Counted from the first letter of the stretch, positions 14,651 through 22,465 are shown. The stretch is DNA of 24,581 nucleotides from Bacteroidales bacterium UBA5342 (GCA_002408065.1 DHQI01000129.1:8756-33336), one strand, 5' to 3'. Notes: generated from the sequence alone by a model not told the origin. Numbers and translations: made by a program.

Positions 14651-16036
14651 ATGAAATCACCACACAAAACATATACAGCAACGCGTAATGCTTGTAAACT
14701 TTGCGCTCCTCTTGGGGCCAGCATGGCCTATAAGGGTATTCAGGGCTGTGTGCCCATTATTCACGGTTCACAAGGTTGTGCCACTTATGTGCGCCGTTAT
14801 ATGATCAGCCATTTTCGTGAGCCTGTAGATATAGCATCCTCCAATTTTAGTGAAGAATCCACCATTTTTGGTGGGGGACCCAACCTAAAAATGGCGCTTA
14901 CCAACGTAGGAAACCAGTATAAACCACACCATATTGGTATTAGTACGACCTGCCTGAGCGAAACGATTGGTGACGATGTACCGCAGATCATTCAAGAGTT
15001 TAGAAAAGAACAGCCTGACTTATCCCACGTAGGCTTAGCTCATGCGGCAACACCAAGCTATTGCGGATCACATATCGATGGGTTTCACCATGCCATAGTG
15101 GCAGTGATTAAAAACCTTTCGGATAAGACTTTGAAGAACGATAAAATAGTCCTTTTGCCCGGTATGCTTTCCCCTGCAGATTATCGCTATCTTAAAGATG
15201 TTTTCGATTTTATGGGACAAGATGTTATTTTGTTGCCAGACCTATCAGAGTCTTTGGACAACCCGCATTGGCATGACTACAAACGTATTCCAGATGGAGG
15301 AACGACACCTCAGGAATTATTTGAGATAGGCGGTTCTAAGGGATTTATCCAATTTGGTGACGTCTTTAACCGGGGCGCTAGTGCTAACACCGTCAGCAAA
15401 CGTAAAATTGAAACCCCCGGGAGTGTTCTTAGCGATAAATACCAGCTGAAAGGTAAAACGGTAGGCATGCCCATAGGTATTAATGCAACAGATCGTTTCT
15501 TTGAAGCGGTACTCGAAATGAGTGGAAAACAAATGCCTGAACGTTATGAAAAAGAGCGTGGCAGACTGGTAGATGCCTATACCGATGGTCATAAGTATGT
15601 ATTCGAAAAACGGGCCGTAGTTTATGGCGAAGAAGATTTCGTGATTGGGCTGACCGAATTCCTTTCGGAGATAGGCGTGGAGCCTGTCCTGATAGCCACC
15701 GGAGGAAAAAGTAATGTGTTTGAGTCTATTATCAAAGAAAAGCTACAAACCGGTCATCAGCCTAAGATAATGACTGGTGCCGATTTTGAAGAAATCAGTG
15801 AGCAGTGTAAAGATGTTAATCCTGACTTTATTATTGGTCATAGTAAAGGATATTACATTTCAAAACAATTAAATGTGCCTTTGATTCGTGTTGGTTTTCC
15901 TATCCACGATCGCATTGGCGGCCAGCGTGTAAAGCACATTGGTTATGAAGGGACTCACGAACTGTTCGACCGCATTGTAAATGCCTTGTTGGAATACAAA
16001 CAGAGTAATAATGCAATAGGTTATAAATATTTGTAA
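14651..16036 (+). CDS. nifN: FeMo-cofactor scaffold protein NifN
   Basis: The 461-residue NifK paralog is the second subunit of the NifEN scaffold. The N-terminal segment RNACKLCAPLGASMAYKGIQGC corresponds to the NifK/NifN first cysteine region (Cys15, Cys18, Cys33). HGSQGCATYVRRY (Cys43) and STTCLSETIGDD (Cys101) follow, then TPSYCGSHIDGF. The FPIHDRIGGQRVKHIGYEGT segment closes the core. Order directly after nifE, with the same strand and a short gap, supports NifN over NifK; the MoFe beta chain is already accounted for upstream. The NifX-like fusion seen in some NifN proteins is absent. Confidence 0.94.
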   Translation: MKSPHKTYTATRNACKLCAPLGASMAYKGIQGCVPIIHGSQGCATYVRRYMISHFREPVDIASSNFSEESTIFGGGPNLKMALTNVGNQYKPHHIGISTTCLSETIGDDVPQIIQEFRKEQPDLSHVGLAHAATPSYCGSHIDGFHHAIVAVIKNLSDKTLKNDKIVLLPGMLSPADYRYLKDVFDFMGQDVILLPDLSESLDNPHWHDYKRIPDGGTTPQELFEIGGSKGFIQFGDVFNRGASANTVSKRKIETPGSVLSDKYQLKGKTVGMPIGINATDRFFEAVLEMSGKQMPERYEKERGRLVDAYTDGHKYVFEKRAVVYGEEDFVIGLTEFLSEIGVEPVLIATGGKSNVFESIIKEKLQTGHQPKIMTGADFEEISEQCKDVNPDFIIGHSKGYYISKQLNVPLIRVGFPIHDRIGGQRVKHIGYEGTHELFDRIVNALLEYKQSNNAIGYKYL

Positions 16037-16128
16037 GGCTAAGGCTGAGGACTTATGCAAAATGGGAGAGTTAGTTTACGATTCAAAAAGGAAAAACAAA
16101 GGGCTTGGGCCCAATAACAAGAAATTAA

Positions 16129-16164
16129 GCTAAAGGCTAACAGCTAAAGGCCAACAGCTAAAAA
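16129..16164 (+). repeat. 14-bp tandem repeat upstream of nifB
   Basis: Units GCTAAAGGCTAACA (16129-16142) and GCTAAAGGCCAACA (16143-16156) differ at one base and are followed by a partial GCTAAAAA (16157-16164). They end 11 bases before the nifB ATG, in a 139-bp spacer that otherwise shows only AT-rich sequence and a GGGCTTGGGCCC stretch at 16101-16112. Copy number could vary between strains and shift the spacing to the nifB start. Confidence 0.7.
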
Positions 16165-16175
16165 AATATACAACT

Positions 16176-17438
16176 ATGGTAGATATCACACAACATCCTT
16201 GTTTTAATAAAGAAGCAAAAGGCAAATTTGGCCGCGTTCACTTACCTGTAGCGCCCAAATGTAATATCCAATGTAACTATTGTAACCGTGATTATGATTG
16301 CGTCAATGAGTCGCGTCCGGGAGTGACTTCTTCAGTGTTACAGCCACGTCAGGCGGTGGATTATCTCAAAGCTCTTAGAGCCGATCATCCGGAATTAAAA
16401 GTGGCTGGTATTGCTGGCCCTGGTGATCCTTTTGCTAACCCGGAAGAAACCATGGAAACACTACGTTTAATAAGAAAAGAGTTGCCGGATATGATTCTTT
16501 GTCTTTCGACAAATGGCTTAAACTTGCGCCCTTACATCGATGAGGTAGCAGAGCTAAAGGTGAGCCATGTGACCATAACAATCAATGGTACAGATCCTAA
16601 AATGCTTAGTGAAGTGTATCGCTGGGTCAGAAAAGACAAGAGGGTGTACCGTGGTGAAGAGGGAGCTAAGGTGCTTTTAGACGAACAGCTTAAATGCATC
16701 TCTTTGCTGAAAGAAAAAGGTATCGTGGTGAAAATTAATACCGTGGCTGTTCAGGAGATCAATGTGCCTGTTATACCACAGCTGGCACATGATATTGCAC
16801 AGATGGGAGCTGATACTATGAATGTATTACCACTTTACCCGGTGGCAGGTACGGCTTTTGAGGATTTTGAAGAACCCTCACCGGCAATGATGAAGGATTT
16901 GCGCAAAATGGTGGAAAACTACATCAAACCAATGGAACACTGTGCGCGCTGCCGTGCTGATGCTGCTGGTCTTTTGGGAAAAGATATTAAAGAAAGCACA
17001 CAAATGTTGCGTGACTTTGCTATCCGAGCCACTAACGGTAGCACGAAAGAACGCAAATATGTAGCTGTAGCCAGTAATGAAGGTTTGTTAGTCAACCAAC
17101 ATCTTGGCGAAGCAGAAAGCCTTTACATTTATAAAGAGACACCTAGCGGTTACCGTTTGCTCGGAGAGCGTGCTACTCCAACACGAGGTACAGGCATGGA
17201 GCGATGGAAAAATCTGGTGGATCAAATAGATGATTGTCGAAGCCTCTTAGTCTCTGGCGTGGGATCTACACCTTATCAGTTTATCAGTAAAACAGGTATT
17301 GAAGTGATTGAGATGACTGGCTTGATTGATGAAGGTTTGGATTGTATATACAAAGGAAAAGAGATTAAAACAGTAAAAAAACGTGATGCTTTTGCCTGTG
17401 GTAGTGAGTGTAGCGGGTCAGGAACGGGTTGTGGGTAA
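16176..17438 (+). CDS. nifB: NifB, radical SAM FeMo-cofactor core (NifB-co) synthase with NifX-like domain
   Basis: The 420-residue enzyme fuses two [4Fe-4S] clusters and inserts carbide from S-adenosylmethionine to make the 8Fe-9S-C precursor. The radical SAM motif is KCNIQCNYC (Cys29, Cys33, Cys36), followed by DYDCVNESRPGVTS. GIAGPGDPFANPEET and LSTNGLNL match the SAM-binding strands, and HCARCRADAAGLLG carries the further cluster cysteines. From about residue 295 a NifX/NafY-like domain follows (YVAVASNEGLLVNQHLGEAE ... LVSGVGSTPYQF), as in full-length NifB. The last residues form a short Cys-rich tail (Cys408, Cys412, Cys419 with Gly/Ser between). This explains why no separate nifX is needed in the operon. 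Start at 16176 (MVDITQHPCF) fits the family. Confidence 0.97.
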   Translation: MVDITQHPCFNKEAKGKFGRVHLPVAPKCNIQCNYCNRDYDCVNESRPGVTSSVLQPRQAVDYLKALRADHPELKVAGIAGPGDPFANPEETMETLRLIRKELPDMILCLSTNGLNLRPYIDEVAELKVSHVTITINGTDPKMLSEVYRWVRKDKRVYRGEEGAKVLLDEQLKCISLLKEKGIVVKINTVAVQEINVPVIPQLAHDIAQMGADTMNVLPLYPVAGTAFEDFEEPSPAMMKDLRKMVENYIKPMEHCARCRADAAGLLGKDIKESTQMLRDFAIRATNGSTKERKYVAVASNEGLLVNQHLGEAESLYIYKETPSGYRLLGERATPTRGTGMERWKNLVDQIDDCRSLLVSGVGSTPYQFISKTGIEVIEMTGLIDEGLDCIYKGKEIKTVKKRDAFACGSECSGSGTGCG

Positions 17439-17533
17439 GAATAACGAATTCCAAAACTCCAAAAGTGAAATCCAAAATTGATGTTCCATATCTTAAATAT
17501 CTAATTTCAACTTAACAAATAAACAAAATAACT

Positions 17534-17842
17534 ATGAAAAAGCCTGAATATCACATTCTAGTATGTAACGGGTATCGCGTAAGCGGCGATGCTCAAGGAT
17601 TTTGTAACAAAAATGGTGCAGCTGATAACTTGCAATATATTGCAGAAGAATGCGCCGATCGTGGATTGGACGTTGTGGTGTCTACTACTGCTTGTTTGAA
17701 TCTATGTTCGCAAGGTCCTATTATGGTTATCCACCCCAATAATTTCTGGTATGGTACTGTGGATAGCGAGGAGAAAATTGACGAAATACTTGATGCTCTT
17801 GAAGAAGGAGAAGCTTGTCAGGAGTATCTTATTTCGGAATAA
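17534..17842 (+). CDS. Thioredoxin-like [2Fe-2S] ferredoxin
   Basis: The 102-residue protein resembles the [2Fe-2S] ferredoxin of Clostridium pasteurianum and its relatives such as Aquifex Fd4, with a thioredoxin-like fold. Ligand cysteines are Cys11 and Cys24 (VCNGYRVSGDAQGFC) and Cys54 and Cys58 (TACLNLCSQGP); the FWYGTVDSEEKIDEIL tail is typical. The clostridial protein is known to interact with the MoFe protein, so a role as electron carrier or accessory to nitrogenase or its cofactor assembly is plausible; that role is inference from the family and from its position between nifB and nifV. The spacer upstream (17439-17533) contains CCAAAA-type short repeats; the one downstream contains two hairpins. 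Confidence 0.9.
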   Translation: MKKPEYHILVCNGYRVSGDAQGFCNKNGAADNLQYIAEECADRGLDVVVSTTACLNLCSQGPIMVIHPNNFWYGTVDSEEKIDEILDALEEGEACQEYLISE

Positions 17843-17847
17843 ACGCG

Positions 17848-17896
17848 AAACCTTGGAGGTTTGTAAGGCGTCTGGTTTTTCAATCTTCCAAGGTTT
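17848..17896 (+). repeat. Inverted repeat after the ferredoxin gene
   Basis: AAACCTTGGA (17848-17857) and TCCAAGGTTT (17887-17896) are perfect 10-bp arms around a 29-nt loop, starting 5 bases after the stop codon. There is no T-run after the second arm. It resembles the short dispersed intergenic inverted repeats common in Bacteroidetes, but this cannot be checked from one copy. Confidence 0.6.
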
Positions 17897-17938
17897 ATAG
17901 GCAATCAAATCAAAAAATATTCATTCTGTCAAATGATC

Positions 17939-17991
17939 TTTTCGGAAATACTGCGGTGATATAATAGAAAGCCGCAGTATTTTTCCGAAAA
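17939..17991 (+). repeat. Strong hairpin upstream of nifV
   Basis: TTTTCGGAAATACTGCGG (17939-17956) pairs with CCGCAGTATTTTTCCGAAAA (17972-17991): 18 base pairs with a 2-base bulge and a 15-nt loop. It ends 35 bases before the nifV ATG. No T-run follows on the plus strand, so a plain terminator is unlikely; an mRNA-stability or attenuation element is possible. Confidence 0.7.
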
Positions 17992-18026
17992 ATAGGAATG
18001 ATAATTTTCATAAAAATCACCACATT

Positions 18027-19157
18027 ATGAAAAAATATATTGTAGATACTACCCTGCGTGATGGCGAGCAAGCCCCCGGTGTTATTTTTACACCGGAACA
18101 AAAGGTGCGGATTGCCCAAAAACTGGAAGTGCTTGGCATCGACGAAGTAGAGGTGGGGACGCCCGCTATGGGCGAGCAGGAGCAACGCGATATACGCACT
18201 ATTGCAACGGCAGGATTTTCTTTTAAAACCACGGCTTGGTGTCGTGCCCTTAAGGAAGATATAAAGGCTGCTGCCAGGTGTAAAACGGATGCGGTTAGCG
18301 TATCATTTCCGGTTTCTCCGGTACAGCTTGAGGCTCTAAATAAGTCGCTGGATTGGGTACGTGATGAAATGCCTAAGATGATTGCTTATGCGCGCTTATT
18401 TTTCGATAGGGTATATATTGGATTGCAAGATGCCAGCCGTTGCGATACCGATACATTAAACGATCTGGTGGCTGTGGCTCAAGAGGCCGGTGCCGACCGT
18501 ATACGTATTGCCGATACGGTAGGGGTGATGACTCCTGTGAGTGTTTCTCAACTCTTCTCTACGCTACATTCTTATTTTCCTGAAACAGATTTTGAATTTC
18601 ACGCCCATAACGATTTGGGTATGGCTACAGCCAATGCTTTTATGGCTTTGCACTGTGGTGCTAGTGGTATCAGTGGTACCGTCAACGGGCTGGGTGAACG
18701 TGCGGGTAATATTGCCATAGAGGAAATCATCATGGCCGAGCATCTGAGTGGTTATGGAAAATATGAAACCACAGCTTTGAGGGATCTCTGTAAATATGTG
18801 GAAGAAGCCAGTGAGCAAAAACTTTCTGTTGCTAAGCCAATTTGTGGTGATCAGGTTTTTACACACGAAACCGGCATTCATGTACGCAGTCTTTTGCGCA
18901 ATAAGTTGAGTTACCAACCTTTTGATGAAAAACTAGTGGGTATAAAGGCTAATAGAATTGTGATTGGTAAACACAGCGGGCGCCACGCTATCGCCCATTT
19001 TTACCAAACTAAAGGTGTGCAACTAAACAGCGAACAGCTCAATGAGGTATATAAACGTATACAAGAAAGGGTAAAAGCGGAGGCTAAACAACCGGACGAA
19101 GAAACGATGCTTAGCATCTATAGGGATATGACTAACCGGTCGGTTTATATTAATTAG
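18027..19157 (+). CDS. nifV: Homocitrate synthase NifV
   Basis: The 376-residue enzyme condenses acetyl-CoA with 2-oxoglutarate to homocitrate, the organic ligand of FeMo-cofactor. It belongs to the DRE-TIM metallolyase family. Visible motifs are TTLRDGEQAPGV (8-19; Arg11 and Asp12 in the active site), the metal-binding FHAHNDLGMATAN, NGLGERAGN and GKHSGRHA. The sequence could also suit isopropylmalate or lysine-pathway homocitrate synthase. The length without the C-terminal LeuA regulatory domain, and the position at the end of the nif gene set, favour NifV. It is the last canonical nif gene; a 257-bp gap separates it from the next gene. Confidence 0.95.
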   Translation: MKKYIVDTTLRDGEQAPGVIFTPEQKVRIAQKLEVLGIDEVEVGTPAMGEQEQRDIRTIATAGFSFKTTAWCRALKEDIKAAARCKTDAVSVSFPVSPVQLEALNKSLDWVRDEMPKMIAYARLFFDRVYIGLQDASRCDTDTLNDLVAVAQEAGADRIRIADTVGVMTPVSVSQLFSTLHSYFPETDFEFHAHNDLGMATANAFMALHCGASGISGTVNGLGERAGNIAIEEIIMAEHLSGYGKYETTALRDLCKYVEEASEQKLSVAKPICGDQVFTHETGIHVRSLLRNKLSYQPFDEKLVGIKANRIVIGKHSGRHAIAHFYQTKGVQLNSEQLNEVYKRIQERVKAEAKQPDEETMLSIYRDMTNRSVYIN

Positions 19158-19414
19158 TTTTTTTTATGCTCTTCGAACTTGATAATGCAAAATAATAAAG
19201 TGATGAGATGTTTCACAGTGAACTGTTTCGTAGTTAGTTGTGGCGTAGAGTATTTAACAAGGTGAGTATGCTTATTGGGTGAGAACCAAGTGCTCATTAA
19301 AAGTATAAAAACATAAAACATTCATGATACAAGAAATTGATACACAGATAAATGATTAAAAACAAGTCTGTCTGATCTCTAAAGTCATACAGTCTATCAT
19401 CTAAATTAAAACAC
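19158..19414. other. Spacer between nifV and the modA-linked small gene
   Basis: This 257-bp AT-rich gap holds no gene. It contains a small perfect dyad TTCAC-A-GTGAA (19212-19222) and a GTCTGTCTGATCTCT-type stretch near 19367-19402 similar to the nifH-nifI1 spacer repeat. I see no TAnnTTTG or convincing -24/-12 promoter. Whether the mod genes are read through from nifV or have their own promoter cannot be decided here. Confidence 0.5.
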
Positions 19415-19795
19415 ATGAAAAAGAACGAAACATTACTAGAAGGATTGAACTACCTTAAGAAGACCTCTAAAATTGATGCCGCAACGACTAAATTGGGAGC
19501 AGAAGTGGTTTATAATATGGTGTCATTAGGCATAGAGGCCGTGCTGACACATGTGCTGATGTCTTATGACAAGATAGTGGATCATAGTGGGATATCTATG
19601 ATGTTGCGCGAACTCGAAAGTGTCGAAGAGGTGCCCGAAGAGTGGAAGAGTTCTGCTCGTTTTATGAACAAGTTTCAGAGCTATTGTTCGCTGGAACCCA
19701 TACCGGCCAAAGTACCGGATGTTGAGCAGTTGGTCAAGATTATTGGGTTTGGAAAAATGATCGAAGCGTACGGATTAAGTAAAGCAGAAGCTTAA
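19415..19795 (+). CDS. Small helical protein of unknown function, coupled to modA
   Basis: I do not recognise this 126-residue protein with certainty. It has no signal peptide or membrane segment and looks all-helical: an amphipathic N-terminal helix (about 5-17), a long helix with AEVVYNMVSLGIEAVLTHVLMSY (29-51), DHSGISMMLRELESVEE (56-72), and a final helix (about 102-117). The pattern of two long helices followed by an H-S-x-x-x-x-L-L segment recalls HEPN-fold four-helix bundles, but the R-x4-6-H RNase motif is absent. Only one cysteine is present (Cys91), so it is not an iron-sulfur protein. Its TAA stop overlaps the modA ATG by one base (TAATG), implying translational coupling. A role in molybdate uptake or nitrogenase-linked metal handling is inferred from position only. 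Confidence 0.8.
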   Translation: MKKNETLLEGLNYLKKTSKIDAATTKLGAEVVYNMVSLGIEAVLTHVLMSYDKIVDHSGISMMLRELESVEEVPEEWKSSARFMNKFQSYCSLEPIPAKVPDVEQLVKIIGFGKMIEAYGLSKAEA

Positions 19796-20556
19796 TGATA
19801 GGAACGCGTTTGATATATATGCTTCTGAGCTTGTTTTTCTTGACAGCATGTCAAACAAAGACCGATAAGCAATTAATGGTGTTTTGTGCTGCCGGCCTGA
19901 CAACTGCGATGCAAGAGCTGGTGGATAGTTTTGAGGTAAATTCGCTTACTAAGGTAGCTTTGAATATAGCTTCGAGTGGTACTCTGGCACGTCAGATGGA
20001 GCAAGGTGTTGAAGCAGATGTGTATCTGGCTGCCGATGTGAAGTGGGCCGAATATGTTGCTAAACGGGGTTTAGTAGATACTGCTTTTCAACAAAAAGTA
20101 GCGGCTAATGGCTTGGTGCTGATTAGTTCTATTGATAGTGATTTTAGTCAGGAGGATATTGATTCAACCTTGAAAATTAAAAGGTTATTAACAAAGGGGC
20201 GTTTGGCCATGGGTAATCCAAAACATGTGCCGGCGGGGCGTTATGCTACCGAAGCTTTGAGGTATTACAACAGTTATGACGAGGTAAAGGACCATCTTTT
20301 GCTCTGTAAAGATGTCCGTACTGCGCTGATGACAGTAGAATTAGGAGAAGCTCCTTTGGGGTTTGTTTACACTACCGATGCGCTGATATCCAGTAATGTT
20401 AAGGTATTGTTAAGGGTTGATGCTGCCGCGTATCCGGCCATTAATTATATAGCCTCGCTTTGTGATGCAGAAAATGTAGCAGCCAGAGCTTTTTACGATT
20501 ATATTTCTTCTGCTGAGGTGGAAAATATTTGGCTAAAATATGGTTTTGTAAAATAA
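19795..20556 (+). CDS. modA: Molybdate ABC transporter substrate-binding lipoprotein ModA
   Basis: The 253-residue protein has a lipoprotein signal peptide (hydrophobic 6-17, lipobox LTAC, Cys19). The mature part has the ModA-type two-lobed fold: LMVFCAAGLTTAMQELVDSF at the start, SSGTLARQMEQGVEADVYLAAD for the oxyanion site, and GNPKHVPAGRYATEAL and LGFVYTTDAL further on. It captures molybdate (or tungstate) and delivers it to ModBC; molybdenum is needed for FeMo-cofactor. The family also contains tungstate binders (WtpA, TupA), but the modABC order behind nif genes supports molybdate. Translation is probably coupled to the preceding small gene through TAATG. Confidence 0.93.
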   Translation: MIGTRLIYMLLSLFFLTACQTKTDKQLMVFCAAGLTTAMQELVDSFEVNSLTKVALNIASSGTLARQMEQGVEADVYLAADVKWAEYVAKRGLVDTAFQQKVAANGLVLISSIDSDFSQEDIDSTLKIKRLLTKGRLAMGNPKHVPAGRYATEALRYYNSYDEVKDHLLLCKDVRTALMTVELGEAPLGFVYTTDALISSNVKVLLRVDAAAYPAINYIASLCDAENVAARAFYDYISSAEVENIWLKYGFVK

Positions 20557-20620
20557 GAGAATGTATCTGTTATCTATAACGGTTTTTAGAATTTCGAGAG
20601 TAAGAGCTTTTATACTTTAA

Positions 20621-21313
20621 ATGGAATTTTTAGGTTTCAACATAGAAGAATGGCAAGCGATAGGCTTATCCTTGAGGGTGGCATTGTTGTGTACGCTTAT
20701 TTCATTGCCTTTAGCATTGGGGGTGGGGTACAAGTTGGCACGTTGCAATTTTACGGGAAAGGCACTTCTTGAGAGTCTATTACACTTGCCTATGGTGATG
20801 CCACCTGTGACTACAGGGTATTTGTTGTTATTAATTTTTGGCTCTAATGGTTTTATTGGTTCGTATCTGAATGATTATTTTAATGTGAAGTTAGCTTTTA
20901 GCTTTGGTGGAGTCGTTTTGGCGGCTGTAGTGGTGTCTTTTCCTTTGATGTTGAGATCGGTAAAGGCTGCCATTGAGATGGTCGATCCGGGACTTGAAGA
21001 AGCCTCCAGGATTTTGGGGGTTAAAAAGATGGCGACCTTTCTTAAAATAACGGTGCCTTTGGCTTTGCCGGGTGTTTTGTCTGGCATCATTCTGTCTTTT
21101 GCCCGTTCTTTGGGTGAGTTTGGTGCCACTATTACTTTTGCAGGAAACATAGCCGGGGAAACACAGACTATTCCTTTGGCCATTTATTCTTATATGCAAA
21201 TACCCGGACAAGAAGGAGCCACTTTGAGCTTGGTTTTGGTCTCGGTATTGATATCACTAATGGCTATGGCTTTGTCGGAAGTGTTTGTTAGGAGGGTTAA
21301 AATTAAAAGTTAA
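20621..21313 (+). CDS. modB: Molybdate ABC transporter permease ModB
   Basis: The 230-residue inner-membrane protein has about five hydrophobic segments (near 12-38, 50-75, 90-115, 145-165, 195-222). HLPMVMPPVTTGYLLLL is the typical ModB/CysT start of the permease domain. The EAA loop is LEEASRILGVKKMATFLKIT (125-144) followed by VPLALPGVLSGI; it docks onto the ModC ATPase. SFARSLGEFGATITFAGN is a ModB signature. It lies 64 bases after modA and 72 bases before modC, on the same strand. Length equals that of E. coli ModB. Confidence 0.95.
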   Translation: MEFLGFNIEEWQAIGLSLRVALLCTLISLPLALGVGYKLARCNFTGKALLESLLHLPMVMPPVTTGYLLLLIFGSNGFIGSYLNDYFNVKLAFSFGGVVLAAVVVSFPLMLRSVKAAIEMVDPGLEEASRILGVKKMATFLKITVPLALPGVLSGIILSFARSLGEFGATITFAGNIAGETQTIPLAIYSYMQIPGQEGATLSLVLVSVLISLMAMALSEVFVRRVKIKS

Positions 21314-21365
21314 AAACCAATATTTAAAGTTCCAATTGTGGTTTGAAATAAGACCTTATAAATAT

Positions 21366-21385
21366 TCACTCACTCATTCACTCAC
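21366..21385 (+). repeat. CACT/CATT short tandem repeat before modC
   Basis: A CACTCACTCATTCACTCAC run lies immediately upstream of the modC ATG, where a ribosome binding site would be expected. It is a simple tetranucleotide-like repeat; strand slippage could alter the leader length but not the reading frame of the protein. Confidence 0.5.
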
Positions 21386-22465
21386 ATGGTAGATGTTGAC
21401 ATCATATTAAAACGAGATAATTTTGATTTAAGGGTCAAAGAGATGTTTGTGCCCGGAATCACTGGTGTTTTTGGGCCGAGTGGATCAGGTAAAACGTCGC
21501 TGCTGAAATCAATAGCCGGAATGGAACACCCCGAAGAGGGGCATATCAGCATTAATGGGCGTTTGGTTTATTGCAAAGAGCGGAAAATTAATGAAGAGAT
21601 AGAGGACCGTCGCATTGGTTATGTTTTCCAGGAAGGTCGTTTGTTTCCTCATCTTACGGTGGAGAAAAACTTACGTTATGGTCTCAAAAAGACGGCAAAA
21701 GGTTTGAGTTATGAAGAGGTTGTGGATATGTTGCAGCTAGAGCATGTGCTGAAGAGCAAGCCCTCCAAAATATCAGGTGGGGAACGCCAGCGTACCGCTT
21801 TGGGGCGTTCGCTCTTATCGTCCCCTGAGTTGCTTTTGCTCGATGAGCCTTTCTCGGCTCTTGACAATCATCTGCGCAATCAGATTCTCCCTTTTTTATA
21901 CAAAATACATCAATCGGTGAAAATCCCAATTGTGGTGGTGAGTCATGATATCACTGATTTACTAAAACTGAGTGACCGTTTGTTTATCATCAATAATGGC
22001 CGTTGTTTAGGTCATGGAGAATATACCTCACTGCTGAAAGTGCCGGAAGTGCGTCAGCTCTTAGGAAGTAATGTTTTTGTAAACACCCTTGATATGAGGG
22101 TGGAAGATGTCGATCTGGAGCGGGGAATGGCAAAGCTGCACAATGTCAACCTGCCCGATCGCATCAATGCTGTTTATAGTGATAAACGTTTTCATTTGAT
22201 TAATAATAACAGGGTCAAACTCTTTGTCAGAGCCGATGATATTGCTTTAGCCGACCGTTATGTGCAGGGTATCTCGGTACAAAACCAATTGGAAGGTGTC
22301 GTAGTGGAAATCATTAATGGTAGTAATGTAAACCTCTGTGTGGTGAATGTGGGTGTGCAAATTGTGGTCGAGATTTCGGCTGAATCTATTCATCGTATGT
22401 GCCTCAAACCGAATTCGACAGTGTGGTGCTTATTTAAATCAGTTTCTATTGATTTTGCGGTGTAA
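21386..22465 (+). CDS. modC: Molybdate ABC transporter ATPase ModC
   Basis: The 359-residue cytoplasmic ATPase energises ModB. The ATPase domain (1-about 235) shows Walker A GPSGSGKT (30-37), the Q-loop in GYVFQEGRLFPHLTV, the signature ISGGERQRTALGR, Walker B LLLLDEPFSALD and the switch VVVSHD. The C-terminal part contains a TOBE/Mop-like domain (NQLEGVVVEIINGSNVNLCVVNVGVQIVVEISAESI, about 296-331) that in ModC proteins binds molybdate or regulates transport. The signature FQEGRLFPHLTVEKNLRYG is typical of ModC rather than CysA or PotA. It ends the mod gene group; a 241-bp gap to the regulator follows. Confidence 0.95.
   Translation: MVDVDIILKRDNFDLRVKEMFVPGITGVFGPSGSGKTSLLKSIAGMEHPEEGHISINGRLVYCKERKINEEIEDRRIGYVFQEGRLFPHLTVEKNLRYGLKKTAKGLSYEEVVDMLQLEHVLKSKPSKISGGERQRTALGRSLLSSPELLLLDEPFSALDNHLRNQILPFLYKIHQSVKIPIVVVSHDITDLLKLSDRLFIINNGRCLGHGEYTSLLKVPEVRQLLGSNVFVNTLDMRVEDVDLERGMAKLHNVNLPDRINAVYSDKRFHLINNNRVKLFVRADDIALADRYVQGISVQNQLEGVVVEIINGSNVNLCVVNVGVQIVVEISAESIHRMCLKPNSTVWCLFKSVSIDFAV

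Noticed and set aside
17939..17991. Intrinsic terminator between the ferredoxin gene and nifV
   Set aside because: The stem is strong but no T-run follows it on the plus strand; it is listed as a hairpin only.
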